DNA from: Nocardioides kongjuensis
GTDB taxonomy: Bacteria > Actinomycetota > Actinomycetes > Propionibacteriales > Nocardioidaceae
Assembly (NCBI RefSeq): GCF_013409625.1
Contig: NZ_JACCBF010000001.1
Span: 248,001-312,000 of the forward strand
Direction: 5' to 3'
DNA: 64,000 bases
Made by a program: the position numbers and the translations under genes. This document shows positions 26,365 to 35,319 of this stretch, one piece after another; position 1 is the first letter of the stretch, and every line of letters begins with the position of its first letter. The notes beneath the pieces were generated by a model, which saw only the letters and a list, made by a program, of their open reading frames with translations, did not search any database and had not been told where the DNA came from.

Positions 26365-27654
26365 GTGCTCGATCCACTGCTCGTCGCCGCGCCCCCCTCG
26401 GCCGCCGGTGACACCGCCTGGCTCCTCGCCGCGGCCGCCCTGGTCCTGCTGATGGCGCCGGGCCTGGCGTTCTTCTACGGCGGCATGGTCCGCTCCAAGA
26501 GCGTGCTCAACATGATGATGATGGTCTTCGGCGCCCTTGCCGTCGTCATGGTCGTGTGGGTCGTCGTCGGCTACTCGCTGGCGTTCGGCGACGACATCGG
26601 CGGCGGTCTTCTCGGCGACCCGGCCCAGTTCTTCGGCTTCAAGGGGATGCTCGAGGCCGACCCGGAGGCGTCGTACCCGATCACGCTGTTCGCCGCCTTC
26701 CAGGGCCTGTTCGCGGTGATCACCGTCGGCCTGATCGCGGGTGCGATCGCCGACCGCACCCGGTTCGGGACCTGGCTGCTGTTCGCAGGGCTGTGGACGG
26801 TGCTGGTCTACGCCCCGGTGGCCCACTGGATCTTCGGCGGTGGCTGGATGGCCGGGAAGCTCGGTGCGCTCGACTTCGCCGGGGGCACGGCGGTCGAGAT
26901 CAACTCCGGCGCCGCCGGACTGGCTGCGGCGCTCGTGCTGGGTCGCCGGGTCGGCTTCGGGCGCGACCCGATGAAGCCGCACAACCTGACCCTGGTCATG
27001 GTCGGTGCCGGCCTGCTGTGGTTCGGCTGGTTCGGCTTCAACGCCGGCTCCGCGCTCGCGGCGGACAACACGGCCGCGATCGTCTTCGTCAACACACTGC
27101 TGGCCGGCTGCACCGGCCTGCTGGCCTGGCTCGGCGTCGAGCGCTACCGCGACGGCCACGCCACCTCCTTCGGCGCCGCCTCCGGCGTGGTCGCCGGCCT
27201 GGTCGCGATCACCCCGTCCTGCGGCGCGGTCACCCCGATCGGCGCGATGCTGGTCGGAGTCGCAGCCGGCGCGATCTGTGCGCTGGCCGTCGGCCTGAAG
27301 TACACGTTCAAGTACGACGACTCGCTCGACGTCGTCGGCGTCCACCTCGTCGGCGGGCTCGTCGGCACCGTCGTCATCGGCTTGCTGGCCTCGTCCTCGG
27401 TGACCGCCGTCGACGGCCTCTTCTACGGCGGAGGAACGCACCTGCTCGGCAAGCAGCTGGTGGCGGCGGGCGTGACGCTCGTGTTCTCCTTCACCATGAC
27501 CGCGCTGCTGGTGTGGGTGCTGGAGAAGACCGTCGGCTTCCGGGTGGACCCGGAGCACGAGGTCGCCGGCGTCGACCTGGTCATCCATGCCGAGACCGCC
27601 TACGACCTGCACGTCGCGACCAGTGGTGGCCGCCCCCACTTCGGGCACGGATGA
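26365..27654 (+). CDS. amt: Ammonium transporter (copy 2)
   Basis: A 429-residue Amt channel closely related to copy 1: FFYGGMVRSKSVLNMMMMVF, APVAHWIFGGGWM, the same HNLTLVMVGAGLLWFGWFGFN with the first pore His, and VGVHLVGGLVGTVVIG with the second. The GTG at 26365 sits just after the GlnR-type box. It overlaps glnD by 4 nt (ATGA). Copy 2 may differ from copy 1 in affinity or in its PII partner. Confidence 0.95.
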   Translation: MLDPLLVAAPPSAAGDTAWLLAAAALVLLMAPGLAFFYGGMVRSKSVLNMMMMVFGALAVVMVVWVVVGYSLAFGDDIGGGLLGDPAQFFGFKGMLEADPEASYPITLFAAFQGLFAVITVGLIAGAIADRTRFGTWLLFAGLWTVLVYAPVAHWIFGGGWMAGKLGALDFAGGTAVEINSGAAGLAAALVLGRRVGFGRDPMKPHNLTLVMVGAGLLWFGWFGFNAGSALAADNTAAIVFVNTLLAGCTGLLAWLGVERYRDGHATSFGAASGVVAGLVAITPSCGAVTPIGAMLVGVAAGAICALAVGLKYTFKYDDSLDVVGVHLVGGLVGTVVIGLLASSSVTAVDGLFYGGGTHLLGKQLVAAGVTLVFSFTMTALLVWVLEKTVGFRVDPEHEVAGVDLVIHAETAYDLHVATSGGRPHFGHG

Positions 27655-29876
27655 CAGCGGCGGAGCGCGCCGAACGGACCGAGGCGGCCGACGGGCTGTG
27701 CGTGGGCGCGTACGACGCCGCGGGGGGCCCCGACACGGGCGTCGCCCTGGTGGCCGTCGGCGGCTACGGGCGCGGCGAGCTGGCGCCGTACTCCGACCTC
27801 GACGTGGTCCTGGTCGCCGACGAGGGCGTCGACGAGGAGCTGTGGCACGACCTGGCCGGTCAGGTCTGGTACCCGCTGTGGGACTCGGGAGCGAAGCTCG
27901 ACCACGCGGTCCGCACGCTGCCGGAGATGCTGGCGGCGGCCGAGGGCGACGTCCGGGTGGCGTCCGGGCTGCTCGACGTGCGGCACGTCGCCGGCGACCA
28001 CAGCCTGGCGCTGCGGCTGCGCACGACCACGCTGACGCACTGGCGTCGGCAGGCCCGCGAGCGGCTGCCCGAGCTGCGCGAGCTGGTCCGCAGCCGGCAC
28101 CGGCTGGTCGGTGAGCTCGCGCACCTGTCCCTGCCCGACCTCAAGGAGGCCGAGGGCGGGCTGCGTGACGCGACCGTGCTCAAGAGCCTCACCGCGACCT
28201 GGCTGGTCGACGTGCCGGCGGCCGATCTCGAGCGCTGCCGCCAGCAGCTGCTCGACGTACGCGACCTGCTGCACGCCGCCGCCGGTCGCGCGTCCGACCG
28301 GATCGCCCCTGAGTACTGGGGGCAGCTGGCCGAGGGGCTCGGGCTGCCGGACGAGGCGTCCGCGCAGCGCCACGTCCGCGAGCTGGGCCGCCGGGTGACC
28401 CACCTGTCGCGGCTGGCCTGGCGGCGCACCGACGACGCACTGCGCCGTACGCCGGCCGCCAAGCCCCGGCGCCCCGAGCTGGAGCGGGTCGCTCCCGGCG
28501 TCGCGCTGTCGCGCGGGGAGATCGTGCTCGAGGCCGCCGCCAAGCCGGCCGCCGACCCCGTGCTGCTGCTCCGTGCGGCTGCGGAGGCAGCGGTGCGCGA
28601 CGTCGTCCTCGCGCCGCCGACCGCCGCCCGGCTGGTCCGCGAGTGCCCGCCGCTGCCCGAGCCGTGGCCCGACGAGGCCCGCCAGCAGCTCGTGCGCCTG
28701 CTCGCCGCGGGCCCCGGCCTGCTGCCGGTCTGGGAGACGCTCGACGAGACCGGTGCGCTCGACCGGATCCTGCCCGAGTGGGAGCGGATCCGGCTGCTGC
28801 CGCACGCCTCGGCGATCCACCGGTTCACCGTCGACCGGCACGTGGTCGAGACCTGTGTCGAGGCGGCCGCGCTGATCCGCGACGTGTCCCGTCCCGACGT
28901 GCTCGTCGTGGCCGCCCTGCTGCACGACATCGGCAAGGGCGAGCTGACCGAGCACAGCGTCGCCGGTGCCCCGATCGCGCGAGCCATCGCCGCCCGCATG
29001 GGCTTCGGCCCGCACGAGGTCGAGCTGATCGCCCAGCTGGTGCGCTGGCACCTGCTGCTGGCCGACATCGCGACGACGCGCGACCCCGACGACCCGGCCA
29101 CGATCGACGCCCTGCTCGAGCACGTCGACAGCCTCGACGCGCTCGCGCTGCTGACGGCGCTCACCGAGGCCGACGCCAAGGCGACCTCGCCGAAGGCCTG
29201 GTCGTCGTGGCGCGCCGGCCTGGTGCTCGACCTGTCCCGGCGTGCGCGCTCGGCGCTGGAGCGGGGGAGTGCGCCGCCGGCGTTCACCGTCGAGGAGATC
29301 CCGGTCCCGGCAGGCGTCGTCGGCGGCGACGTGTCGATCGTCGTCGAGCCGGTCGTCGACGGGTCGCGGGTGACCGTCGTGGCCGTCGACCGGGTGGGCC
29401 TGCTCGCCGACGTGGCCGCCGTGTTCGCGCTGCGGCGGGTCACGGTGCGCGCTGCCAGGTTGTGGGCGCAGGGGGACTACGCCGTCTCGGTCTGGGACGT
29501 CGCCGAGGCCGGGCTCGACCCGCGTGCCCTGGGCGACCAGCTGGACGCGATCACCTCGCGCCGCGTCGATCCCGCCGCGCGGCTGGGGGCACGCCAGGTG
29601 GCCGGCGAGCTGGACCCGGCGGTCGTCCTCCGACCGGAGGCGAGCGACCACGCGACGGTGATCGAGGTCCGGGCCGCCGACCGCCTCGGCGTCGTGTACC
29701 TCGTCAGCGCGGCCCTCGCCGCCCTGGACATGACGGTGCGCTCGGCGCACATCTCGACGCTCGGCCCCCAGGCCGTGGACGTGTTCTACGTCCAGGAGGT
29801 GGCGGCAGGAGCGCTCTCCGAGACGCGGGCGGCCGAGGCCGCCCACGCCGTGCGGAGGGCGATCAGCTCGGGCTGA
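27651..29876 (+). CDS. glnD: PII nucleotidyltransferase/removing enzyme GlnD
   Basis: A 741-residue bifunctional enzyme that modifies PII under nitrogen limitation and removes the group when glutamine is high. The NTase site is GGYGRGELAPYSDLD (about 37-51), with its paired Asp residues. GLRDATVLKSL is the GlnD central motif, LLHDIGKGELTEHS (about 423-436) is the HD hydrolase centre, and two ACT domains follow (about 560-640 and 660-740). The N-terminus is short compared with the about 890-residue E. coli enzyme, as usual in actinobacteria. Coupling to an ammonium transporter and not to glnK is notable. In this phylum the activity is generally adenylylation. Confidence 0.94.
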   Translation: MTAAERAERTEAADGLCVGAYDAAGGPDTGVALVAVGGYGRGELAPYSDLDVVLVADEGVDEELWHDLAGQVWYPLWDSGAKLDHAVRTLPEMLAAAEGDVRVASGLLDVRHVAGDHSLALRLRTTTLTHWRRQARERLPELRELVRSRHRLVGELAHLSLPDLKEAEGGLRDATVLKSLTATWLVDVPAADLERCRQQLLDVRDLLHAAAGRASDRIAPEYWGQLAEGLGLPDEASAQRHVRELGRRVTHLSRLAWRRTDDALRRTPAAKPRRPELERVAPGVALSRGEIVLEAAAKPAADPVLLLRAAAEAAVRDVVLAPPTAARLVRECPPLPEPWPDEARQQLVRLLAAGPGLLPVWETLDETGALDRILPEWERIRLLPHASAIHRFTVDRHVVETCVEAAALIRDVSRPDVLVVAALLHDIGKGELTEHSVAGAPIARAIAARMGFGPHEVELIAQLVRWHLLLADIATTRDPDDPATIDALLEHVDSLDALALLTALTEADAKATSPKAWSSWRAGLVLDLSRRARSALERGSAPPAFTVEEIPVPAGVVGGDVSIVVEPVVDGSRVTVVAVDRVGLLADVAAVFALRRVTVRAARLWAQGDYAVSVWDVAEAGLDPRALGDQLDAITSRRVDPAARLGARQVAGELDPAVVLRPEASDHATVIEVRAADRLGVVYLVSAALAALDMTVRSAHISTLGPQAVDVFYVQEVAAGALSETRAAEAAHAVRRAISSG

Positions 29877-29888
29877 CCACGCGGTCGG

Positions 29889-30680
29889 TCACGACTGCGG
29901 CGAGGTCACCTGGGTGGCGGCACCGGTCACGGGGTCGACCTCGTAGTAGTAGTGCGGCGAGCCGTCGCGGTTGGGCATGCCCGCCGGGTCGGGGCTGACG
30001 CCGAAGGCGGTGCAGACCAGGGTGCCGTTGGGGTTCAGGTGGGCCTTGATCATCTCCGTGTTGCCCGGGAACCGCTCCGAGAACGGAAGCTGCGGCTTGT
30101 TGGCGCAGGTCTCGGGCAGCATCAGGCCGTAGATGCCGCCGTGGGCGACCACGACGCCGGTGCCACGGTCGTTGCGGTGCTCGCGGGCGTACCGGGTCCA
30201 CCAGCGGTCCCAGCGCGCCTCGACGTCGTAGTAGTTCTCGGCGCCGCCGAAGCTGTTGGTCCGGGTGGAGGGGTCCATCACCCAGCTGGCCAGGATCCCG
30301 CCCGCGACACGCTCGTCCTTGGAGACCAGCTCGACCTCGCGGAGGTCCTCGTCGGCCAGCACCGGGACGTCGTGGTCCGCGGCCACCCCGTCGGCGGTCT
30401 GGTAGGTCCGGACCATGATCGAGGAGTCGACCGACTCGATCGGCTCGTCGTGGAGGAAGGTGACCAGCTTGGCCGCCTGCTGGATCCCGAGCGGCGACAG
30501 CTCCTCCTCCGGGACGGGGTAGGTGCTGTTGGCGTGACGGACGAAGAGGATGTCGTAGCCGGGGTTCGCCTGCTTGGGCCTCGGGTCGGCGTCGGCGCCC
30601 TGCAGGCCCACCACGGCGGGCGTCGTGGCGAGGACGGCGAACGTCGCGGCGAGGGCGGAGAGTCGGGTACGGCGCTTCAT
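29889..30680 (-). CDS. Secreted histidine-phosphatase superfamily protein
   Basis: A 263-residue exported protein. MKRRTRLSALAATFAVLATT is a Sec signal with cleavage near GLQGADA. DILFVRHANSTYP carries the catalytic RH, with Ala in place of the Gly of the common RHG motif. RTYQTADGVA and VVVAHGGIYGLM supply the second catalytic His region. It resembles phosphoglycerate-mutase-type phosphatases working outside the cell. ATG 30680 has AGG upstream; longer starts lack a signal. Substrate unknown. It converges with glnD 12 bp away. Confidence 0.85.
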   Translation of the reverse strand: MKRRTRLSALAATFAVLATTPAVVGLQGADADPRPKQANPGYDILFVRHANSTYPVPEEELSPLGIQQAAKLVTFLHDEPIESVDSSIMVRTYQTADGVAADHDVPVLADEDLREVELVSKDERVAGGILASWVMDPSTRTNSFGGAENYYDVEARWDRWWTRYAREHRNDRGTGVVVAHGGIYGLMLPETCANKPQLPFSERFPGNTEMIKAHLNPNGTLVCTAFGVSPDPAGMPNRDGSPHYYYEVDPVTGAATQVTSPQS

Positions 30681-30798
30681 GGTGCCTCCGGTCGGGAGTG
30701 GGACGGAGCGCCGAGCATCGGGAGGCGGGAGTGGCCGGGGGCGCGGGGTCCCGGTGAGTGAGACCTGCGTCACGCTGCCGGGCCACGCCGGGCGGCGC

Positions 30799-31080
30799 TC
30801 AGCGGGGCCGCCGTACCTTCGCGACGCCGGAGGCGAGGTCGACCCGGACCGGCCGGTCGTCCTCGTCCGGCTCGGGCGTCACGGTGCCCTGGTTGTCGTG
30901 GGACCGCAGGTCCCGGTCCGCGCGTGCCCGGGCGGGGTCGAACACGTCGATGAAGCTGCCCATCCCGTCGGCGATGCCGCCGCCGGTGGGGCCGCCCTTG
31001 CGGAGGGTGCGGTCGCCGGCCAGCACGACGAGCACGAGCAGCACCAGGCCTCCGCCGCCGAGCACCGCCACCGTCGTCAC
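30799..31080 (-). CDS. Small membrane-anchored protein
   Basis: A 93-residue protein with an N-terminal hydrophobic helix (VAVLGGGGLVLLVLVVLAG), a Gly-rich segment, then FIDVFDPARARADRDL and a charged tail with EPDEDDRPVRVDL. The FIDVFDPAR-type segment recurs in small actinobacterial membrane proteins of unknown role. It is followed upstream by the ybdD/cstA genes on the same strand with a 19-bp gap, so it may be the last gene of that unit. Confidence 0.7.
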   Translation of the reverse strand: MTTVAVLGGGGLVLLVLVVLAGDRTLRKGGPTGGGIADGMGSFIDVFDPARARADRDLRSHDNQGTVTPEPDEDDRPVRVDLASGVAKVRRPR

Positions 31081-31099
31081 GTCCCCACCCTAGGTCGCC

Positions 31100-31294
31100 T
31101 CAGCAACACCGCGACTGCGGTCGGTGCTCCCTCGCCTCGGCGCGGTTCCGCTCCCAGGTCCGCCGCGAGACCGGCTCCGTGCCCTCGCGGGCGCAGGACT
31201 CGACGTACGCGTCCCAGCGGGCCTCCCCGGTGGCCTCCCGGACGTACCAGCGCACGCCGCGCCAGGCGCGGAGCGCCGGGTCCAGGACGCTCAC
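31100..31294 (-). CDS. YbdD/YjiX family protein (DUF466)
   Basis: A 64-residue protein from GTG 31294, which overlaps the cstA stop in GTGA. The pattern is ALRAWRGVRWYVREATGEARWDAY ending in RRTWERNRAEAREHR, matching the short basic YbdD/YjiX proteins that accompany CstA transporters. The C-terminus ends Cys-Cys, which is unusual and could bind metal. Role unknown, but the partnership with CstA is nearly universal. Confidence 0.8.
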   Translation of the reverse strand: MSVLDPALRAWRGVRWYVREATGEARWDAYVESCAREGTEPVSRRTWERNRAEAREHRPQSRCC

Positions 31295-33480
31295 GGGTGC
31301 CTCCCGGTCCCGGTCAGGCGCGACGCCTCCCACTCCCTGACGGCGGCCTTCTCCTCCGCCGTCGCGAAGAAGTCGGCCGGCGCCACGATCCGGGACGGTA
31401 CGGCGGGCACCTCGGTCGTCGGCAGGCCGCCGGCCCGCAGCGCCCGGACCCAGACCACGACGGCGTTCGCGACGACGACGACCACGAGGATCGCGAAGGT
31501 CAGCTGCAGGACGCCGTTGGTCGTCGAGTTGGTGATCACCTGGTCCATCTGCCCGGCGTCCTTCGCCGGAGCCAGGACCTGGCCGGCGTCGCGGGCGTCG
31601 CGGTAGCGGTCGGCCTGGGCGAAGTAGCCGATCGCGGGGTTGTCCGAGAAGACCTTCTGCCAGCTGGCGGTCATCGTGGTGACCAGGTCCCACACCAGGG
31701 GGGCCAGAGGGACCCACACCCAGCGGGCCCTGCCGTGCTTGAGCATCAGGGTCACGCACACGCACAGCGCGATCGCCGCGAGCAGCTGGTTGGAGATGCC
31801 GAACAGCGGGAACAGCTGGTTGATCCCGCCGAGGGGGTCGGTCACGCCGACGTAGAGCATGTACCCCCATGCCGCGACCACGAGGGCGCTCGCCGACCAC
31901 GCCGCCGGCCGCCAGGACGTGTCGGCGTACCGCGGCCAGATGTTGCCGATCGTGTCCTGCAGCATGAACCGGCCCACCCGGGTGCCGGCGTCGACCGCCG
32001 TGAGGATGAACAGTGCCTCGAACATGATCGCGAAGTGGTACCAGAACGCCGCGAGCCCCCCGCCGAACGCGTCGGTGAAGATCTGCGAGATGCCGACCGC
32101 CAGGGTCGGCGCGCCTCCGGTGCGGGAGACCAGCGTCGGCTCCTGCACGGCCGCCGCCGCCTGTGTGAGCGTGTCGGGGGAGAGGGTGAACCCGAGCGAG
32201 CCCACGAACTGCGCCGCGCTGGAGGCGGTGCCACCCGTGGCGCCCGCGGGGCTGTTGATCGCGAAGTAGAGGCCCTGGTCGATCACGCACGCCGCGATCA
32301 GTGCGCTGATGGCGACGAACGACTCCATCAGCATGCCGCCGTAGCCGATCATCCGGACGTGGCTCTCCTTGGCGATCATCTTCGGGGTCGTCCCGGAGGA
32401 GATGAGGGCGTGGAAGCCCGACAGGGCGCCGCACGCGATGGTGATGAACACGAACGGGAACAGCTTGCCGGCGAACACGGGGCCGTCCCCGTCGAGCGCG
32501 AAGCTGGTGACGTCGTCGTTGGCGAGCACCGGCCGGGCCAGGACCAGGCCGACCGCGAGCAGCGCGATCACCCCGACCTTCATGAACGTCGAGAGGTAGT
32601 CGCGCGGCGTCAGCAGCATCCACACCGGCAGCACCGAGGCGACGAAGCCGTACACGACCAGGCAGATCGTCAGCGTCTCGTGGGACAGGGTCAGGCTGTC
32701 GCCGAGCCCGGTGTCGTCGATCCAGCCGCCGAGGACGATCGCTAGCAGCAGCAGGCCGACCCCGATCGCCGTGGTCTCCGAGACCCGGCCCGGCCGCAGG
32801 TAGCGCAGGTAGAAGCCCATGAAGAGCGCGATCGGGATGGTCAGGCCGATGGAGAACACGCCCCAGGGCGACTCGGCGAGCGCGTTGACCACGACCAGCG
32901 CCAGCACGGCGAGGATGATGATCATGATGGCGAACACCGCCACCAGGGCGGCGATGCCGCCGATCGTGCCGATCTCCTCGCGCACCATCTGCCCCAGGCT
33001 CTTGCCGTCGCGGCGCATCGAGAAGAACAGGACCATCATGTCCTGGACCGCGCCCGCCAGGATCACGCCGACGATGATCCAGATGGTGCCGGGCAGGTAG
33101 CCCATCTGCGCGGCCAGCACCGGACCCACGAGCGGACCGGCGCCCGCGATCGCGGCGAAGTGGTGGCCGAAGAGGACCCGCCGGTCGGTGACGTCGAAGT
33201 CGTGGCCGTTCTCCAGCCGTTCGGCCGGGGTCGCCCGCGTGTCGTCGACCTCGAGCACCCGCTCGGCGATGAAGCGGGCGTAGAACCGGTAGGCGATCGC
33301 GTACGACGCCAGGGCGGCGAACAGGATCCACAGCGCCGACACCTCCTCGCCGCGCGAGAGCGCCAGCACCGTCCAGCAGACCGCGCCGACGACGGCGATG
33401 CCGCCCCAGATCGCGATGCCGGCCGGAGTCATCCGGCGGCCGGGGCCGCCCGGGCGTCGTACGGGTGTCGTGGTTGCCAT
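31291..33480 (-). CDS. cstA: Carbon starvation protein CstA (pyruvate/peptide transporter)
   Basis: A 729-residue polytopic membrane protein with about 16 helices. GHHFAAIAGAGPLVGPVLAA and DMMVLFFSMRRDGKSLGQM are CstA signatures, as are SGFHALISSGTTPKM and LMLKHGRARW. The family imports pyruvate or small peptides under carbon limitation. GAGG lies upstream of ATG 33480. It is the first gene of a unit with ybdD and is divergent from ffh. Confidence 0.95.
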   Translation of the reverse strand: MATTTPVRRPGGPGRRMTPAGIAIWGGIAVVGAVCWTVLALSRGEEVSALWILFAALASYAIAYRFYARFIAERVLEVDDTRATPAERLENGHDFDVTDRRVLFGHHFAAIAGAGPLVGPVLAAQMGYLPGTIWIIVGVILAGAVQDMMVLFFSMRRDGKSLGQMVREEIGTIGGIAALVAVFAIMIIILAVLALVVVNALAESPWGVFSIGLTIPIALFMGFYLRYLRPGRVSETTAIGVGLLLLAIVLGGWIDDTGLGDSLTLSHETLTICLVVYGFVASVLPVWMLLTPRDYLSTFMKVGVIALLAVGLVLARPVLANDDVTSFALDGDGPVFAGKLFPFVFITIACGALSGFHALISSGTTPKMIAKESHVRMIGYGGMLMESFVAISALIAACVIDQGLYFAINSPAGATGGTASSAAQFVGSLGFTLSPDTLTQAAAAVQEPTLVSRTGGAPTLAVGISQIFTDAFGGGLAAFWYHFAIMFEALFILTAVDAGTRVGRFMLQDTIGNIWPRYADTSWRPAAWSASALVVAAWGYMLYVGVTDPLGGINQLFPLFGISNQLLAAIALCVCVTLMLKHGRARWVWVPLAPLVWDLVTTMTASWQKVFSDNPAIGYFAQADRYRDARDAGQVLAPAKDAGQMDQVITNSTTNGVLQLTFAILVVVVVANAVVVWVRALRAGGLPTTEVPAVPSRIVAPADFFATAEEKAAVREWEASRLTGTGRHP

Positions 33481-33664
33481 CGTCGATCCTCCTCGACCCG
33501 GTGGGGTGCCCCCGATGGCACTCCCGACCACCGCGACAGGTGGCCAGCACCCGCGCAGTACCCTCGGACCCTCACCGCAGACGTCGGGACCCACGGCCCC
33601 GACGGTTACGATCGTGTTCGAAGACTCCACTTCTACCGACGACTCCGACGAGGACGCAACGCTC

Positions 33665-35233
33665 TTGTTCGCCACACTGTCCGACCGCCTCAACGCGACC
33701 TTCAAGAACCTCCGCGGCAAGGGGCGGCTCTCCGAGGCCGACATCGACGCCACCGCCCGGGAGATCCGGATCGCGCTGCTCGAGGCCGACGTCGCGCTGC
33801 CGGTCGTCAAGGAGTTCGTCGCCGCCGTCAAGGAGCGCGCCCGCGGCGAGGAGGTCAGCGGAGCGCTGAACCCCGCCCAGCAGGTCGTCAAGATCGTCAA
33901 CGACGAGCTGATCGAGATCCTCGGTGGCGAGACCCGCCGGCTGCGGTACGCCAAGACCGGCCCGACGGTCATCATGCTCGCCGGTCTGCAGGGTGCCGGA
34001 AAGACCACGCTCGCAGCCAAGCTCGCGCTGTGGCTCAAGGACCAGGGCAAGACCCCGATGCTCGTCGCCTGCGACCTGCAGCGCCCGAACGCGGTCCAGC
34101 AGCTGCAGGTCAACGGCGAGAAGGTCGGCGTCCCCGTCTTCGCACCCGAGCCGGGCAACGGCGTCGGCGACCCCGTGTCGGTCGCGAAGGCCTCCGCCGA
34201 GGAGGCCAAGCGCAAGCTCCACGACGTGGTCATCGTCGACACCGCGGGCCGCCTCGGCGTCGACGCGGAGATGATGGGCCAGGCCGCCGCGATCCGCGAC
34301 GCCGTCCAGCCCGACGAGGTCCTCTTCGTCGTCGACGCGATGATCGGCCAGGACGCGCTCGTCACGGCGCAGGCATTCCTCGACGGTGTCGGGTACGACG
34401 GCGTCGTGCTCACCAAGCTCGACGGTGACGCCCGCGGTGGTGCCGCGCTCTCCATCCGCCAGGTCACCGGCAAGCCGGTCATGTTCGCCTCCTCCGGCGA
34501 GAAGATGACCGACTTCGACGTCTTCCACCCCGACCGGATGGCCTCGCGCATCCTGGACATGGGCGACGTCCTCACCCTGATCGAGCAGGCCGAGAAGGCC
34601 TTCGACCAGGACGAGGCCCTCAAGGCCGCCGAGAAGCTCACCCAGGGCGACTTCACGCTCGACGACTTCCTCGCCCAGATGCAGCAGCTGAAGAAGCTCG
34701 GCTCGATGCAGAAGATCCTCGGGATGCTGCCCGGCATGGGTCAGATCCGCGAGCAGCTCGAGAACTTCGACGACCGCGAGATCGACCGGATCGAGGCGGT
34801 CATCCGCTCGATGACGCCCGCCGAGCGCGCCAACCCCAAGATCATCGACGGCTCGCGCCGCGCCCGCATCGCCAAGGGATCGGGCCGCAGCGTCTCCGAC
34901 GTCAACACCCTCGTCGACCGTTTCTTCGAGGCGCGGAAGATGATGATGCAGATGGCCCGCGGTGGCGGGATGCCCGGGATGCCGGGGATGCCCGGCATGG
35001 GTGGTCCCGGCGGCGGCAAGCGAGTCAGCGCCAAGCAGAAGGCCAAGCAGTCCAAGGGCAAGGGTGCGCGCAAGTCGGGCAACCCGGCCAAGGCCGCCCA
35101 GGAGGCCGCTGCCGCCAAGGCGAAGGCAGCGGCCGCCACGCCCAACCCGTTCGGGATCGGGCAGGACATCGACTACGAGGCGGCGGCCGAGAACCTGCAG
35201 CTGCCGAAGGACTTCTCCAAGTTCCTCAAGTAG
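33665..35233 (+). CDS. ffh: Signal recognition particle protein Ffh
   Basis: The SRP54 GTPase that binds 4.5S RNA and signal peptides. Family homology puts the start at TTG 33665, giving MFATLSDRLNATFKNLRGKG; GAGGA lies about 10 nt upstream. A GTG at 33614 would add 17 residues. The N domain is followed by P-loop GLQGAGKTTLAAKLA, DTAGRLGVDAEM, TKLDGDARGG, and the methionine-rich M domain (MQQLKKLGSMQKILGMLPGM), ending in a GMPGMPGMPGM repeat and a Lys/Ala-rich tail. About 522 residues. It shares a divergent promoter region with cstA. Confidence 0.95.
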   Translation: MFATLSDRLNATFKNLRGKGRLSEADIDATAREIRIALLEADVALPVVKEFVAAVKERARGEEVSGALNPAQQVVKIVNDELIEILGGETRRLRYAKTGPTVIMLAGLQGAGKTTLAAKLALWLKDQGKTPMLVACDLQRPNAVQQLQVNGEKVGVPVFAPEPGNGVGDPVSVAKASAEEAKRKLHDVVIVDTAGRLGVDAEMMGQAAAIRDAVQPDEVLFVVDAMIGQDALVTAQAFLDGVGYDGVVLTKLDGDARGGAALSIRQVTGKPVMFASSGEKMTDFDVFHPDRMASRILDMGDVLTLIEQAEKAFDQDEALKAAEKLTQGDFTLDDFLAQMQQLKKLGSMQKILGMLPGMGQIREQLENFDDREIDRIEAVIRSMTPAERANPKIIDGSRRARIAKGSGRSVSDVNTLVDRFFEARKMMMQMARGGGMPGMPGMPGMGGPGGGKRVSAKQKAKQSKGKGARKSGNPAKAAQEAAAAKAKAAAATPNPFGIGQDIDYEAAAENLQLPKDFSKFLK

Positions 35234-35244
35234 GTCACTCATGT

Positions 35245-35303
35245 TGCGGTTTGGGACCAATCCGCAGCATTTCGGGGCCAGGACGTGCGGTTTGGGACCA
35301 ATC
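35245..35303. repeat. Paired 18-bp direct repeat after ffh
   Basis: TGCGGTTTGGGACCAATC occurs at 35245-35262 and again at 35286-35303, 41 bp apart, in the short gap between ffh and the NYN gene. It is not part of a hairpin terminator and is more AT-rich than its surroundings. It could be a lineage-specific intergenic repeat or a protein-binding site. Confidence 0.8.
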
Positions 35304-35319
35304 GATGGGGTGAGGTGAG

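Noticed and set aside
26556..27650. Upstream extension of the glnD frame through amtB copy 2
   Set aside because: The extension is arginine-rich shadow sequence. The ATG at 27651 overlaps the amt stop as ATGA and starts just before the NTase motif.
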